DNA of 64,000 nucleotides from K23-9 sp049680365. Lineage in GTDB: Bacteria > Planctomycetota > Planctomycetia > Pirellulales > Pirellulaceae. The stretch is from assembly GCA_049680365.1 (NCBI GenBank), contig JBAUHQ010000191.1, forward strand, positions 5,310 through 69,309, in the 5' to 3' direction. Both the position numbers and the translations under genes were made by a program. The notes under the pieces are model-generated. The model was not told where the DNA came from. It worked only from the letters and a program-made list of their open reading frames with translations, and made no database searches. Shown here piece by piece: positions 17,580 to 26,965 of the stretch; the first letter of the stretch is position 1; every line of letters starts with the position of its first letter.

Positions 17580-18755
17580 CTAACCGCCAGTAGACAGGTT
17601 GTCACTGAGAACCTCCTGATACACCTGGCGAATTTTTCGCGTCATCGTTTGATGGCGAAACTGCTCTGTGAACCGCTGCTGCCCTTCCTTGCCCATTTTC
17701 TCGCGTAAATCCTGGCTTTCGGCCAATCGAATGAGCGACTTGGCCAGAGTCGCAGTATCGGCTGGTGGAATCAGAAAACCTGTCTCGCCATCGACGCAGA
17801 CTTCCCGGGCTCCATCGACGTCGTAGCTGACGACCGGTCGACCAGCGATCAGCGACTGTGACAAGGCACGAGCCAGGCCTTCTCGATAGGACGTGTGCAC
17901 CAACGCATCCATTGCCCCGATCAGCGGTGGAACTTCGGCTGGTGGCACCAAACCGGTGAACACAAAGTGCTTCGTCAGACCCAGTTGCTTGATCCGCTGT
18001 GTTAGTTCCAATCGCAGTATCCCATCGCCCACCAACAAAAATCGTACTTCAGGGATCGCTTTGACCACATCGACGGCGGCGGTGATCAAATCATCATGTC
18101 CTTTCAAATTAAAAAGGCGAGCGATTTTTCCGATCACGACGTGATGGTCTTCCAGGCCATACTTCCGTCGCACGTCTTGCCGATGTTGATCGGCGTTGCA
18201 AAAAGGTTCAACGTCCATGCCACTATAAATTGTCGTGAATTTTTCTCGCTTGGCAACGTTGGCATGGACAAGTTGATCGGTCATCGCATCGGCTACCGAG
18301 ATCATGTGATGACACCGGCGCGCTGCCCACGTTTCACAGCGGCGAAAAAATTCGCGAGCGGGCGCTGACTGGTATGGATGGAACGGAGCACCGTGAACAC
18401 TATGAATCACCGCAGGCACCTTTTCTCCCCAAGCAACGTATCGCCCAAGCAATCCGCCTTTGGCACTGTGCGTGTGAACGACGTCGGGTTTGAATTGACG
18501 TATCGCCGTGCGAATCGCCCGAGCCGCTTTCCAGTCATGCAGGGGGTTAATAGATCGCCGCAGATTCGGCAGAACTTCGCAAGGTAACTCCCCTGCCCTG
18601 CCCTGGCTCAACAGATCTCCCTCGGGTCCAACTGCGGGACCGGTGATCAACAGAACATCGTCGCCGTGTTCCCGAATCAGGTCCAGGCAATTGAACAGCG
18701 TGTTTTCCTGCGCCCCGCCAATGATCATGCGAGTAATGATGTGAGCAATGCGCAC
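17580..18755 (-). CDS. glycosyltransferase family 4
   Basis: 391 residues, GT-B fold. The N-terminal Rossmann half starts MRIAHIITRMIIGGAQEN, the usual GG(A/V)xE acceptor-side pattern of GT4. The C-terminal half has the donor-binding region EGLARALSQSLIAGRPVVSYDVDGAREV with the EX7E-type glutamates. It probably adds a sugar to a lipid- or polysaccharide-linked acceptor at the cytoplasmic membrane. The CCCTGCCCTG repeat (18591-18600) lies inside the gene and encodes SQGRAGE. Confidence 0.88.
   Translation of the reverse strand: MRIAHIITRMIIGGAQENTLFNCLDLIREHGDDVLLITGPAVGPEGDLLSQGRAGELPCEVLPNLRRSINPLHDWKAARAIRTAIRQFKPDVVHTHSAKGGLLGRYVAWGEKVPAVIHSVHGAPFHPYQSAPAREFFRRCETWAARRCHHMISVADAMTDQLVHANVAKREKFTTIYSGMDVEPFCNADQHRQDVRRKYGLEDHHVVIGKIARLFNLKGHDDLITAAVDVVKAIPEVRFLLVGDGILRLELTQRIKQLGLTKHFVFTGLVPPAEVPPLIGAMDALVHTSYREGLARALSQSLIAGRPVVSYDVDGAREVCVDGETGFLIPPADTATLAKSLIRLAESQDLREKMGKEGQQRFTEQFRHQTMTRKIRQVYQEVLSDNLSTGG
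18591..18600. repeat. CCCTGCCCTG inside the GT4 gene
   Basis: In the coding strand it reads CAGGGCAGGG and encodes part of SQGRAGE. Confidence 0.85.
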
Positions 18756-18850
18756 CGATTCGAATCTTCCGTGGAGTTGTTTGCGTTTTGGCGAAATCGG
18801 GCAGCTGATCGAGTGCAGCGATGCTTAGAAAAATCTTGGACCGTTGGTGA

Positions 18851-19396
18851 CTACCAGACTTTTGTCAGGTCGACCAAGGCTCCTGGTGGGATCGACATCT
18901 TGATCGTGTTGCGATGAACGTGCTCTTGGTAAGCACCGTCGATGAGCACCAACTGCAAAATCGAGTGTTCCTCAGGATCGACGATCCAATACTCTGGAAC
19001 CTGATTTCGTTGGTATAGCGTTCGCTTTCGTTTGCGATCATGGTCGCGGTTGGATGGCGAGAGAATCTCGACGATCAAATTGGGGACGCCCTTGATCTTG
19101 GTGGGCGTCATAATGTTCCGCTTGTCTTTGCTGACGATCACCAAATCAGGCTGCACAATATCATGTTCACTTAGTTGAACATCGACTGGCGCGTCAAAGA
19201 CTTGACCAAGCTCAGCCAATTCAATCTGAGTGTAGAGTTGGAACTGAATGCGCCGTGAAACTGTCTGGTGATAAAGGTTGGGAGCGGGATTCACAAAATG
19301 TTCTCCATCAACGATCTCATGCCGCTTCCCGTCGTCGGGAATCGCCGCATAGCTTTCGTAGTCCCACTTCGTCGATGTGGAAGGATTCGCGGACAT
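18851..19396 (-). CDS. Uma2-family endonuclease (DUF820)
   Basis: 181 residues with the PD-(D/E)XK-like fold typical of this family. Visible elements are YAAIPDDGKRHEIVDGEHF, VQPDLVIVSKDK, VPNLIVEILSPSNRDHDRKRKRTLYQRNQVPEYWIVDP. The Asp of QPDLV, the Glu of VEILS and the Lys are the expected catalytic residues. The family is abundant in cyanobacteria and planctomycetes, its biological role is unclear, and some members lie on mobile DNA. It is isolated, about 150 bp downstream of the fliA terminator. Confidence 0.85.
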   Translation of the reverse strand: MSANPSTSTKWDYESYAAIPDDGKRHEIVDGEHFVNPAPNLYHQTVSRRIQFQLYTQIELAELGQVFDAPVDVQLSEHDIVQPDLVIVSKDKRNIMTPTKIKGVPNLIVEILSPSNRDHDRKRKRTLYQRNQVPEYWIVDPEEHSILQLVLIDGAYQEHVHRNTIKMSIPPGALVDLTKVW

Positions 19397-19483
19397 GGTT
19401 TTGTGACTTGATCAAGGAAGAAATTCAGGACAATACAGTATCTGGCTTTCATTATACCACCAGTCCAGCAACCCTTCGAACGA

Positions 19484-19519
19484 AAAACGGCGTCTTGAGA
19501 AGGCTCAAGACGCCGTTTT
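19484..19519 (-). terminator. strong intrinsic terminator after fliA
   Basis: A perfect 16-bp inverted repeat, ends AAAACGGCGTCTTGAG and its complement, with a 4-base AAGG loop. On the minus strand it runs into TTTTTCG. It lies 25 bp past the fliA stop. Both flanks have A/T runs, so it could also act on the plus strand. Confidence 0.9.
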
Positions 19520-19544
19520 GGTTGTTGATTGATTCAGCCAGCTG

Positions 19545-20342
19545 CTAGGCACCGAATTCGATTCGGCGTCGGCCAAGTTGGCTTTGTAGTCGATTGACGA
19601 TCGACGTGTGCATTTGGCTCACACGTGATTCGGAGAGATCCAAGGTGGCTCCGATTTCTTTCATCGTCAATTCTTCGTAGTAGTAAAGAATGATGATCAA
19701 GCGTTCGTTGCGATTGAGGCCCTTGGTGACCAAGCGCATCAGGTCGTTCTTCTGAACGCGGATGGTTGGGTCTTCGCCCTTCTTGTCTTCCAGAACGTCA
19801 ATCTCGCGGACGTCTTTGTAACTGTCCGTTTCGTACCATTTCTTGTTCAGCGAAACGACGCCGACGGCGTTAGCGTCGGATTGCATTTTTTCAATTTCCT
19901 TGACGCTCAGCTCCATCTTTTCGGCAATTTCTTGCACGGTGGGAGCACGGCCAAGTTGAGTTTCCAGGGCCTTCTTTGCGGCACCCAGTTTGCTGGCTTT
20001 ACTACGGACTAGGCGAGGTACCCAGTCCATGGTGCGAAGTTCGTCCAACATGGCACCACGGATACGTGGAACGCAGTAGGTTTCAAACTTGACGCCACGT
20101 TCCATGTCGTAAGCGTCGATTGCGTCCATCAGTCCAAAGATGCCGGCACTGATCAAGTCATCCAGTTCGACACCGTCGGGCAAACGTTGCCAAATACGAT
20201 CGCCGTTGTAGCGAACCAGTGGCATATAGCGTTCGACCAGTCGATTACGAAGGGGCTCGTAATCGGGTGCCTCTTTGGTGATTTTCTTGAACGCAACCCA
20301 GACCTCTAGGATCTCGTCGTTAGTTGAGACTGCAGCTGCCAT
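19545..20342 (-). CDS. fliA: RNA polymerase sigma factor FliA/WhiG family
   Basis: Sigma-28-class factor for late flagellar genes. Its 265 residues show region 2 (LVRYNGDRIWQRLPDGVELDDLISAGIFGL, then AYDMERGVKFETYCVPRIRGAM), region 3 (LGRAPTVQEIAEKMELSVKEIEK), and region 4 (ELTMKEIGATLDLSESRVSQMHTSIVNRL). A good ribosome site, GGAGGAT, precedes the ATG. flhF lies 440 bp upstream on the same strand. No FlgM anti-sigma gene is visible nearby. Confidence 0.93.
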   Translation of the reverse strand: MAAAVSTNDEILEVWVAFKKITKEAPDYEPLRNRLVERYMPLVRYNGDRIWQRLPDGVELDDLISAGIFGLMDAIDAYDMERGVKFETYCVPRIRGAMLDELRTMDWVPRLVRSKASKLGAAKKALETQLGRAPTVQEIAEKMELSVKEIEKMQSDANAVGVVSLNKKWYETDSYKDVREIDVLEDKKGEDPTIRVQKNDLMRLVTKGLNRNERLIIILYYYEELTMKEIGATLDLSESRVSQMHTSIVNRLQSQLGRRRIEFGA

Positions 20343-20782
20343 TCAATCCTCCGTGATTACTCTTTGACCAGCAACGTCGTGTTGCCAGATGTGTCGCGAC
20401 TCTCAGAATCAAAACCAGCGTCGGTGATGATTTGGTTTTCAACGTAGTGTGTCAGCGATAGCGTGGTTCACAGGTGGCATCCTTGCCAGCCGCGATCCAC
20501 ATCGCCTTTTCCACATGAGTGTCAATTGTGAACATCCGTGTTCATGACTCTCAAGTGGACGTCTCGGTTCTGCAAACAGGCTTGCCAAGTGAATTGGATT
20601 CACGCGGCTCGTCCGTTTACAACTTGCAAAACAATTACTCGCGTGCGAAGCGGGCTTTGTCTCCCAAGCTCGGTAAGCCTTACTTTCAAAGAACTATTTA
20701 AGTAGCTTTCTGTCAGTCTGGCTCGCCTCAGTTTCTTCATCGGCAACTGGCGTTGCCGAGCATGAGTTGTTTTTTCGTTAAA
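20343..20782. other. 440-bp gap between flhF and fliA
   Basis: No recognisable gene. A 60-codon plus-strand frame at 20519-20701 has no ribosome site and no recognisable sequence, so I do not call it. On the flhF side, a hairpin lies at 20740-20759. On the fliA side, GGAGGAT serves as the ribosome site. In many bacteria flhG sits here; nothing resembling it is left. Confidence 0.6.
20740..20759. terminator. hairpin downstream of flhF
   Basis: 8-bp perfect stem (TCGGCAAC/GTTGCCGA, loop TGGC) 24 bp beyond the flhF stop. There is no T-run on the minus strand; a run of six T occurs 10 bp away on the plus strand. Possible weak terminator or RNA 3' end. Confidence 0.4.
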
Positions 20783-21958
20783 TTATGCTGCTTCGATTTG
20801 TGGCAGTGACGCTTGTGCAGGCAAGAACCTTGCGAGCAAACTTTCTGCATCGGCAACGCTAATGTCGTCGGGTACCTGTTGCCCGTTGGTCAAATAGCTG
20901 ACGGGTATTCCCGCGAACTGTTTGCTGGCGGTGATCTCCGAAACGATCGCTGCGGTCTGCGGCGCTTCGTCTAGTTTGGTCAGGATCGCAGCGGTAGGTC
21001 GGACCGGCGCAAATCCTTTCAATACGGTGCGGATATTGGCAGTCGAACTGGTCGCGCTCATGACCAGATGAGTCTCATCCGGTTGTGCCGATCTCAGCAT
21101 GTCGACCAGTTGATCAATCCTGGCATCGCTTTGCGGGCTACGACCAGCGGTATCAATCAAAACCAGATCGACATCGCCAAGCGACTCAATCGCCGTTCGC
21201 ATTTGTTCGGGTTGTTCGACGACTTGCATCGGCAAGTCCATGATCTCTGCGTATGCCTTGAGTTGCTGCACCGCAGCAATTCGGAAGGTGTCAATGGTTA
21301 CCAGTCCCACACTTCGCTTGGATTCCAGTCGGAAGCCTGCCGCCAGTTTTGCGACCGTCGTTGTCTTGCCGACGCCTGTTGGACCAATTAAGGCCACGGT
21401 GTGCCGAGTGCCAGGAGGGATGCGGATCGGACCGGCGATACCAAGTTCTCGGGCGACGCTACGATGCAGGTGCTCCAGCCAAGGCTGATCGACCAAATCA
21501 TCTAGATTGGCGGCAAAGCTGATCGTTGCGTCCAACCAACGCTGTACCGTTAGTGGGCAAATGCCCATCGATAACAATTGGCGTTGGCAAACCACCAGGG
21601 ATGCTGGCAGCAAATTGTGGTTTGCTGAATCGCTTTGGTAACGGGACTGTGTTTCAGATACGTCAAATTCGCCACGAAAGATTCTCGGCTCGCTGATCGA
21701 ATTTGTCACAGGCGACATGCTGGAGTCGATACGACGCGAATCTGTTTTGGTGCTCGGATCCGAAGCGGCGATGTCGACAATCGCAGGCGTCGTGTCACCT
21801 ACTTCTGCAGTGACTTCCACATAGCTGTTCCCCAGCCAACCTTTCCAACCGTCGCGGATTTGGCGAGTTTCTAGCACCGACGCTTCGGGACCCATCTCAC
21901 GACGGATGTCCTCCAGGGCGTCTTGCAAGCTGGCGGCTCGAAAGGTGCGAATTGGCAT
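20783..21958 (-). CDS. flhF: flagellar biosynthesis GTPase FlhF
   Basis: SRP-type GTPase that places and numbers polar flagella. Its 391 residues start with the FlhF N-terminal pattern (MPIRTFRAASLQDALEDIRREMGPEASVL). The NG domain follows from about residue 185: P-loop GPTGVGKTTT, DTFRIAA, IDTAGR (G3), and TKLDEA (G4). The linker (about 60-130) is low complexity. It lies 45 bp downstream of flhA. The normal partner FlhG is absent from this cluster. Confidence 0.94.
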   Translation of the reverse strand: MPIRTFRAASLQDALEDIRREMGPEASVLETRQIRDGWKGWLGNSYVEVTAEVGDTTPAIVDIAASDPSTKTDSRRIDSSMSPVTNSISEPRIFRGEFDVSETQSRYQSDSANHNLLPASLVVCQRQLLSMGICPLTVQRWLDATISFAANLDDLVDQPWLEHLHRSVARELGIAGPIRIPPGTRHTVALIGPTGVGKTTTVAKLAAGFRLESKRSVGLVTIDTFRIAAVQQLKAYAEIMDLPMQVVEQPEQMRTAIESLGDVDLVLIDTAGRSPQSDARIDQLVDMLRSAQPDETHLVMSATSSTANIRTVLKGFAPVRPTAAILTKLDEAPQTAAIVSEITASKQFAGIPVSYLTNGQQVPDDISVADAESLLARFLPAQASLPQIEAA

Positions 21959-22003
21959 ATAGGAAACGAAAGTTAGGAAAAGTGTTAGTTAAGAAAAGGA
22001 CTC

Positions 22004-24112
22004 TTAAGCAGCACTGGCTTGGTGATACAAGCCGACTTGTTCGTGTGATTCAACACGTGTGTCCTGAGCGATCTCGTCAAATGACAAAACATGCAACCAA
22101 GGCATCGATTGCGACGTCATCTGGCGAATAGCGAAACGGATACGCGGACTGACCAAAATCACTGGTGGGTGTCCACCAGCAATTAGGTTCTTAACGGCTT
22201 CTTGAATCTTTTCGCAAGTGAGTTCTGCGGTTTCAGGGGCGATCCGGTTCAAAACATTCAAATCATCTTCACCAATCGCCTCCGCCAGTTCACTTTCTAG
22301 CTGAGTTTCGATTCGCACTACGTGAATCGTGCTTTCACGGTCTCTCATTCGCGAGCAAATCGTTCGTGAGAGTCCGCGTCGCACGGCTTGGCACAGAGTG
22401 ACCAAGTTCAAATGGGAATCGCTGTTCCTTGGTGCATGGTCGCCAAGGATTTCGAGGATCAAACCCAATTGTCGAATCGGAACGCCTTCACGAAGTAATA
22501 GTTGCAACACTTGCTGTACGTCGCTTAGTCGCATGACTGATGGAATCAATTCATCGACCACGGTCGGCAATGTTTCATGCAACTGCTGGATTAGATGTTG
22601 AGCTGCGTCGCGAGTTAACAATTCGTCGGCGTAGACCATCGATATTTCGCGCAAGTGCTCGATCAACACATCGACGGGGGCTTCGATTGCGTATCCATAG
22701 ATAGCCGCCTGTTGTTGATCGGCAGGATCAATCCAGATCGCACGATTGCGGGATCGTAAGTCGCTCGCGGCGATCCCGGAGACTTCGCCCGTTGTGCCAC
22801 CTTGGTCGACGGCCAGCAGTTTGTCACTTTGCAACGTCGCTGTAGCCACGATGTTTCCAGACAGGCGAATGGCGTATTCGTTTTCGCCTAGCGTTGCGTC
22901 ATCGCGCACACGGACCTTTGGCAAAATGATTCCAATGTCGGTCGCGACCGTGTTACGAAGCGTTGCGATTTGCTGCATCAGGTCACCGCCCCGCGCCGGA
23001 TCGGCAAGTCCTAGCAGGCCAATACCAATCGAGACTTCCATCGGATCGACGTTCAGATAGTCTTCGGCAAGTTTTTGTTTGGGCTTGTTTGATTTTGCCA
23101 GTTCAGCCGCGTTGATCGCTTCGGTTTGAGCTTGATGCTCTTTGGCGACTTGAGCGTCGTTGCGATTTAGCACGATCGCCAATCCGATGCATCCGAGCCC
23201 TAAAGTTGCCATTGGTATCGCTGGCAAGTTAGTCACGATCATCATCAACAAAAAAACTCCAGCGATTGCCAATGCTCTTTTGTTTCCAAAGAGTTGCTGC
23301 AAAAACTGTTCGCTGAGATTTGATTTTTTTGCGCTTCGCGTAACCAATAGGCCAGCGGCTAGTGAAATGAGTAAGGCTGGAATTTGGCTTACCAACCCAT
23401 CGCCAATGGTTAGTTTTGTAAACAGTGCGCCCGCTTCACCGATCGGCATGCCTGAACTGACGACGCCGATGTACAGGCCACCAATAATGTTGACAACCGT
23501 GATGACAATTCCGGCGATGGCGTCGCCGCGAACGAATTTGCTGGCTCCGTCCATCGCGCCGTAGAAATCAGCTTGCGATCGAATTTCGTCACGCCGACGC
23601 CGTGCTTCGGACTCGTCGATCATGCCCGCGTTGACGTCTGCGTCGATGGCCATCTGTCGTCCCGGCATGCCATCGAGTGCGAAACGCGCTGCGACTTCGC
23701 TGATTCTTGTTGCGCCTTTGGTGATCACGACAAATTGGATCACGACCAGGATGATGAAAATGATCAATCCAACTTCGATGCGGTCGCCAGCAACGAATTC
23801 TCCAAACCCGCGAATCACACCCCCAGCGGCGCTCATTCCATCGGTTTCGGCCGTGGTCAATATCAAGCGAGTTGTCGCAACATTTAGCACCAGTCGAGAC
23901 AAGGTCGTTGCGAGCAGCAGCGAGGGAAAAATGCTGAACTCGAGCGGAGTCGCGATTTGAATCGTCGTCAACAAAACGACCACGCCAATCGTGATATTTG
24001 CGGCCAACAGGAAATCCATCATCGCAGGCGGCAACGGCACCAGTATCACTACCAGGCAGGCAATGATTCCAATGGGCAGCAGCAGGTCGCGATATCGCGA
24101 AAAGAATTCCAT
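22004..24112 (-). CDS. flhA: flagellar biosynthesis protein FlhA
   Basis: Export-gate membrane protein of the flagellar type III secretion system. The N-terminal ~330 residues contain eight helices with the FHIPEP-like cytoplasmic loop, seen here as AARFALDGMPGRQMAIDADVNAGMIDESEARRRR. The C-terminal ~350 residues form the cytoplasmic docking domain with DPADQQQAAIYGYAIEAP and PRIRFAIRQMT. I chose ATG at 24112 (MEFFSRYRDLLLP, 702 residues). A TTG seven codons upstream is less plausible. Order flhA-flhF follows common flagellar operons. Confidence 0.95.
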   Translation of the reverse strand: MEFFSRYRDLLLPIGIIACLVVILVPLPPAMMDFLLAANITIGVVVLLTTIQIATPLEFSIFPSLLLATTLSRLVLNVATTRLILTTAETDGMSAAGGVIRGFGEFVAGDRIEVGLIIFIILVVIQFVVITKGATRISEVAARFALDGMPGRQMAIDADVNAGMIDESEARRRRDEIRSQADFYGAMDGASKFVRGDAIAGIVITVVNIIGGLYIGVVSSGMPIGEAGALFTKLTIGDGLVSQIPALLISLAAGLLVTRSAKKSNLSEQFLQQLFGNKRALAIAGVFLLMMIVTNLPAIPMATLGLGCIGLAIVLNRNDAQVAKEHQAQTEAINAAELAKSNKPKQKLAEDYLNVDPMEVSIGIGLLGLADPARGGDLMQQIATLRNTVATDIGIILPKVRVRDDATLGENEYAIRLSGNIVATATLQSDKLLAVDQGGTTGEVSGIAASDLRSRNRAIWIDPADQQQAAIYGYAIEAPVDVLIEHLREISMVYADELLTRDAAQHLIQQLHETLPTVVDELIPSVMRLSDVQQVLQLLLREGVPIRQLGLILEILGDHAPRNSDSHLNLVTLCQAVRRGLSRTICSRMRDRESTIHVVRIETQLESELAEAIGEDDLNVLNRIAPETAELTCEKIQEAVKNLIAGGHPPVILVSPRIRFAIRQMTSQSMPWLHVLSFDEIAQDTRVESHEQVGLYHQASAA

Positions 24113-24300
24113 GGACGATCTGTCTTCGAGCAATGTTCGGGCACAGCCAACGAACTTGGCGGCTCTAAGCGAATGTATCGCGACAGTACGAAAATACGCT
24201 TCCAGAAGTCCAGATGAGACTCTAGCGAGGACCGGGTTTCACGCGGAATGTTCCACGAAAGATAGGGCCAACTAAAGCGACTGTGACCCGTTCGCCGTCC

Positions 24301-24996
24301 TTAGGCCGTCGCAATGCGACGAGAGATGATCGTTGGAGGACTTGTAAATGTTTCGCCGTGGCCGAGTCGGTCGTTGTTACCTGTGATTCGCTGGGGCGAT
24401 GCAGCCTTTTGCGGAGTACGTCCGATTGCACAGGCTTTCTTTTCAGTCGGCGGCTGAACGGAAACTGATTCGCTCAATTGAACGAGTCCGATCTTGGAAA
24501 ACAGGATTTTTCGTAGCTCTTCGATTGGATAGTGGGATCGTGCCTCAATTCTCAGGTGCTTGATTCTTGCATTATGAAGCACGCGAGTAATAAAGAGGTC
24601 TTTGGGTTGGGACGCTTGCTGTGTCGGAGACTTGACTGGCTCTACCAACTCCACCACTGCCAATGGTTTCATGGTGAAAGGATCGCACAGCAGAAAATCC
24701 ACGCACTTACGATCCATCTTCAGGCCCAATTCAAGGCCGCCACCACCGGCCGAAACGATGAGAAAATTGGACAGTCGAACTTTCGCAAAAACAACTGCAT
24801 CAGCGGAAATCGCTGCTACCAACGATCGATAAAGCTTGGCTTGAGTAGGCGATAGCACTTCCGGTCGAAGCTTCAATTTCAAAGAAGATTCGTTGGCAAG
24901 TTCTTCACCAGATGATGCGTTTTCGTTTTCGCCAAACTGAAAGAAACGCCTGGCGGCTCTTCCTATTCGCGTAACGAAATCGTCTTCCCGACTCAT
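24301..24996 (-). CDS. DUF2726-domain protein
   Basis: The central region (SPTQAKLYRSLVAAI ... VFAKVRLSNFL ... KCVDFLLCDPFTMKPLAVVEL ... HNARIKHLRIEA) matches DUF2726. This family resembles restriction-endonuclease folds and commonly has Asp and Glu-x-Lys-like residues (CVDF, VVEL). The C-terminal ~60 residues are basic and disordered. I set the start at the ATG at 24996, which gives 231 residues beginning MSREDDFVTRIG. The frame stays open 55 codons further upstream, but that part looks non-native. The gene lies 188 bp downstream of the flhA start region on the same strand. Function unknown. Confidence 0.7.
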   Translation of the reverse strand: MSREDDFVTRIGRAARRFFQFGENENASSGEELANESSLKLKLRPEVLSPTQAKLYRSLVAAISADAVVFAKVRLSNFLIVSAGGGGLELGLKMDRKCVDFLLCDPFTMKPLAVVELVEPVKSPTQQASQPKDLFITRVLHNARIKHLRIEARSHYPIEELRKILFSKIGLVQLSESVSVQPPTEKKACAIGRTPQKAASPQRITGNNDRLGHGETFTSPPTIISRRIATA

Positions 24997-25381
24997 AAAT
25001 ACCCGTCTCAAGATTCCGTTTTTGGCAGTTCTTGATACTGCGACATGACGAAAGCGTTGTTTGTGAAAAGCGAAAACACGTGGCAGTTGCCAGACTTCTA
25101 CCGCAAAAAAAACTTGAAGTTTGACACCTTGAGGTTCGTGAAGACGAACCGTGTTTCGCATTTGACTACCGTTTTACAGCGTTGATGATAGTCGAAGACA
25201 CGCAAGGCCTCTATCTGAACACGTGGTGCCTATCCGTAGAGGGGCATTGGCGGTAGCCAGTCAATGACGGACACCGACAGCATTTCGCAAGCCTTTGTGG
25301 GTGGGGTGAACATAGCCTTGGTGTTTTAGCAATTCCGTTACCACGGATTTTTTTAACAAAGACGCCGATCAATGGACCAAA

Positions 25382-26863
25382 TCAATGACTGCATTTTTCC
25401 AGCGATTGCTTGATCTTAGGGTGGTCCGCGAATGGCTCGTTCGTCGCGTCGATGTAACGGCTCATTTGCTGTGCAAGCCGTTTAGATATGTCCTGCGTTC
25501 CTGGTCGGCCAAAGAAGTTCAATAATTCATCGGGGTCAGTTTCGGCATCCATTAACCAGGGCTGATCGTCGACAGAAAGTATCAGTTTGTACCGTCGGTC
25601 GATGGCAGCCAGCCATTTGGGTGTAGTTCCCGCGTTACGCAAAAAAGTGGCTGAGTCTGGATCGGCGTTTTTGCCGCTAGAGAGTTGCTGACTGACATCA
25701 CGTCCTTGGAACGGTGCTTTGCAATCGATGTCTGCTAACGACAGAACCGTGGGGGTGATATCGACGGTGCCAGTTGGTTCAAGGCAGATGCTGCCGGCTG
25801 TGAGTTTAGCTGGGTACCGAATCAGCATCGGTACTCGCGCGGAACCTTCGTACGGATTGCCTTTGTTCAACCGGTCGTGTTCATAGCACAAATCACCGTG
25901 ATCAGAAGTGAAGACGATGATGGTCGAATCAAGTTTCTGGATTTCGGCAAGCGTTTGCAGGATTCGGCCCAAATTGTCATCCAGACATTTGACCATCCCG
26001 AAATACTTGCTCATCTGTTCGCCACGAAACGGCGGGTGCTTTTTGGCGTTGCCTACAAGCCAGCCTGGTTTCACAACATCATCGCGTCCGTAGGTGCGCG
26101 GAGGCAGGAAACGCAAGTGATCAAACATGTGATCGTAGGGTGCTCGCACGGTATTGGGACCGTGAGGATCTGGATAGCTGACGACGGATAAAAACGGTTG
26201 GTCGGTTTCTTGTTGAATGAACTCGATTACACGATCGGTCAAGAAATCGGTCGAAAACGTCTTCTCGTCCGCGCCGTCAACGGCGTAGTCGGGGCGATCT
26301 TTCCCATCTTTTGCTCCCACTCTCGGGCCTTCATCGGTCATCACGAACTTCTTCCAGTGTCCACGATTGAACATGGCCGACTTGTGTGTGAATCCTCCGT
26401 CGACCTTGGGTGACCATTCGGGTTTGCCCGCTCCGCCCAAATGCCATTTGCCGACGAATGAAGATCGGTAGCCAGCAGCATTCATGAGTTTGGCGATCGT
26501 GGGCACATCGTCGCGAAGCTTCAAGTCGTTCGCTGGTGCACCGGTGTTTTGTGGGTACAGACCCGTCATCATTGCGGCACGACATGGGGTGCAAACGGGT
26601 GCTGTCGCATAAGCCCGCATGCACATCACGCCTTCTTTGGCCAAACGATCGATGTTTGGCGTTACGACGATGGTGCCCGGTCCCCACATTTCCGCTTGTT
26701 CTTGGGTGAGTTGCTCGCGGTAGCAACCGAGCGTGCGGAAATTGTGTTCGTCCGTAATGATGATCAGTACATTCGGCTGATCAGCGACAACTATTTCGAT
26801 CGCATTGCCAAGGACAAACAGAATACCGACGAAAAGCAACAGGTAACGGGAGTGACGGAACAT
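25382..26863 (-). CDS. secreted sulfatase (arylsulfatase A family)
   Basis: 493 residues. The N-terminal hydrophobic signal (YLLLFVGILFVLGN) ends at about residue 27, so it is periplasmic or secreted. The sulfatase start NVLIIITDEH (31-40) binds calcium. The formylglycine motif is CTPCR, with C91 as the residue to be converted and R95. Other blocks are FVGKWHLG and TSDHGDL. It probably removes sulfate esters from algal or host glycans. A DUF4347 gene precedes it by 102 bp on the same strand. SUMF1 proteins occur 14 kb away, but they lack the canonical cysteines. Confidence 0.94.
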   Translation of the reverse strand: MFRHSRYLLLFVGILFVLGNAIEIVVADQPNVLIIITDEHNFRTLGCYREQLTQEQAEMWGPGTIVVTPNIDRLAKEGVMCMRAYATAPVCTPCRAAMMTGLYPQNTGAPANDLKLRDDVPTIAKLMNAAGYRSSFVGKWHLGGAGKPEWSPKVDGGFTHKSAMFNRGHWKKFVMTDEGPRVGAKDGKDRPDYAVDGADEKTFSTDFLTDRVIEFIQQETDQPFLSVVSYPDPHGPNTVRAPYDHMFDHLRFLPPRTYGRDDVVKPGWLVGNAKKHPPFRGEQMSKYFGMVKCLDDNLGRILQTLAEIQKLDSTIIVFTSDHGDLCYEHDRLNKGNPYEGSARVPMLIRYPAKLTAGSICLEPTGTVDITPTVLSLADIDCKAPFQGRDVSQQLSSGKNADPDSATFLRNAGTTPKWLAAIDRRYKLILSVDDQPWLMDAETDPDELLNFFGRPGTQDISKRLAQQMSRYIDATNEPFADHPKIKQSLEKCSH

Positions 26864-26907
26864 GGATTTTCTGATGGCTGTAAGCTTCAGCTTGGTATGA
26901 ATACGAA

Positions 26908-26939
26908 ATCAGCGAGCAGACGAATGACTGCTCGCTGAT
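26908..26939 (-). terminator. strong hairpin between DUF4347 gene and sulfatase
   Basis: 12-bp perfect stem (ATCAGCGAGCAG and complement) with an 8-base loop, 27 bp past the DUF4347 stop. On the minus strand it is followed by TTTCG, a short T-run. Likely terminator for the DUF4347 gene, separating it from the sulfatase. Confidence 0.75.
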
Positions 26940-26965
26940 GAAGTTTATGCTGGTCGATCGTTCGT

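Noticed and set aside
20342..20343. sigma-54-like TGGCA...TTGC upstream of fliA
   Set aside because: The GG to GC spacing is 12, not 10.
20519..20701. 60-codon open frame between flhF and fliA
   Set aside because: No ribosome site, no recognisable sequence, on the opposite strand to its operon context; probably chance.
24220..24262. parS-like halves in GTTTCACGCGGAATGTTCCACG
   Set aside because: Both halves match the parS consensus in only 11-12 of 16 positions and the palindrome is broken.
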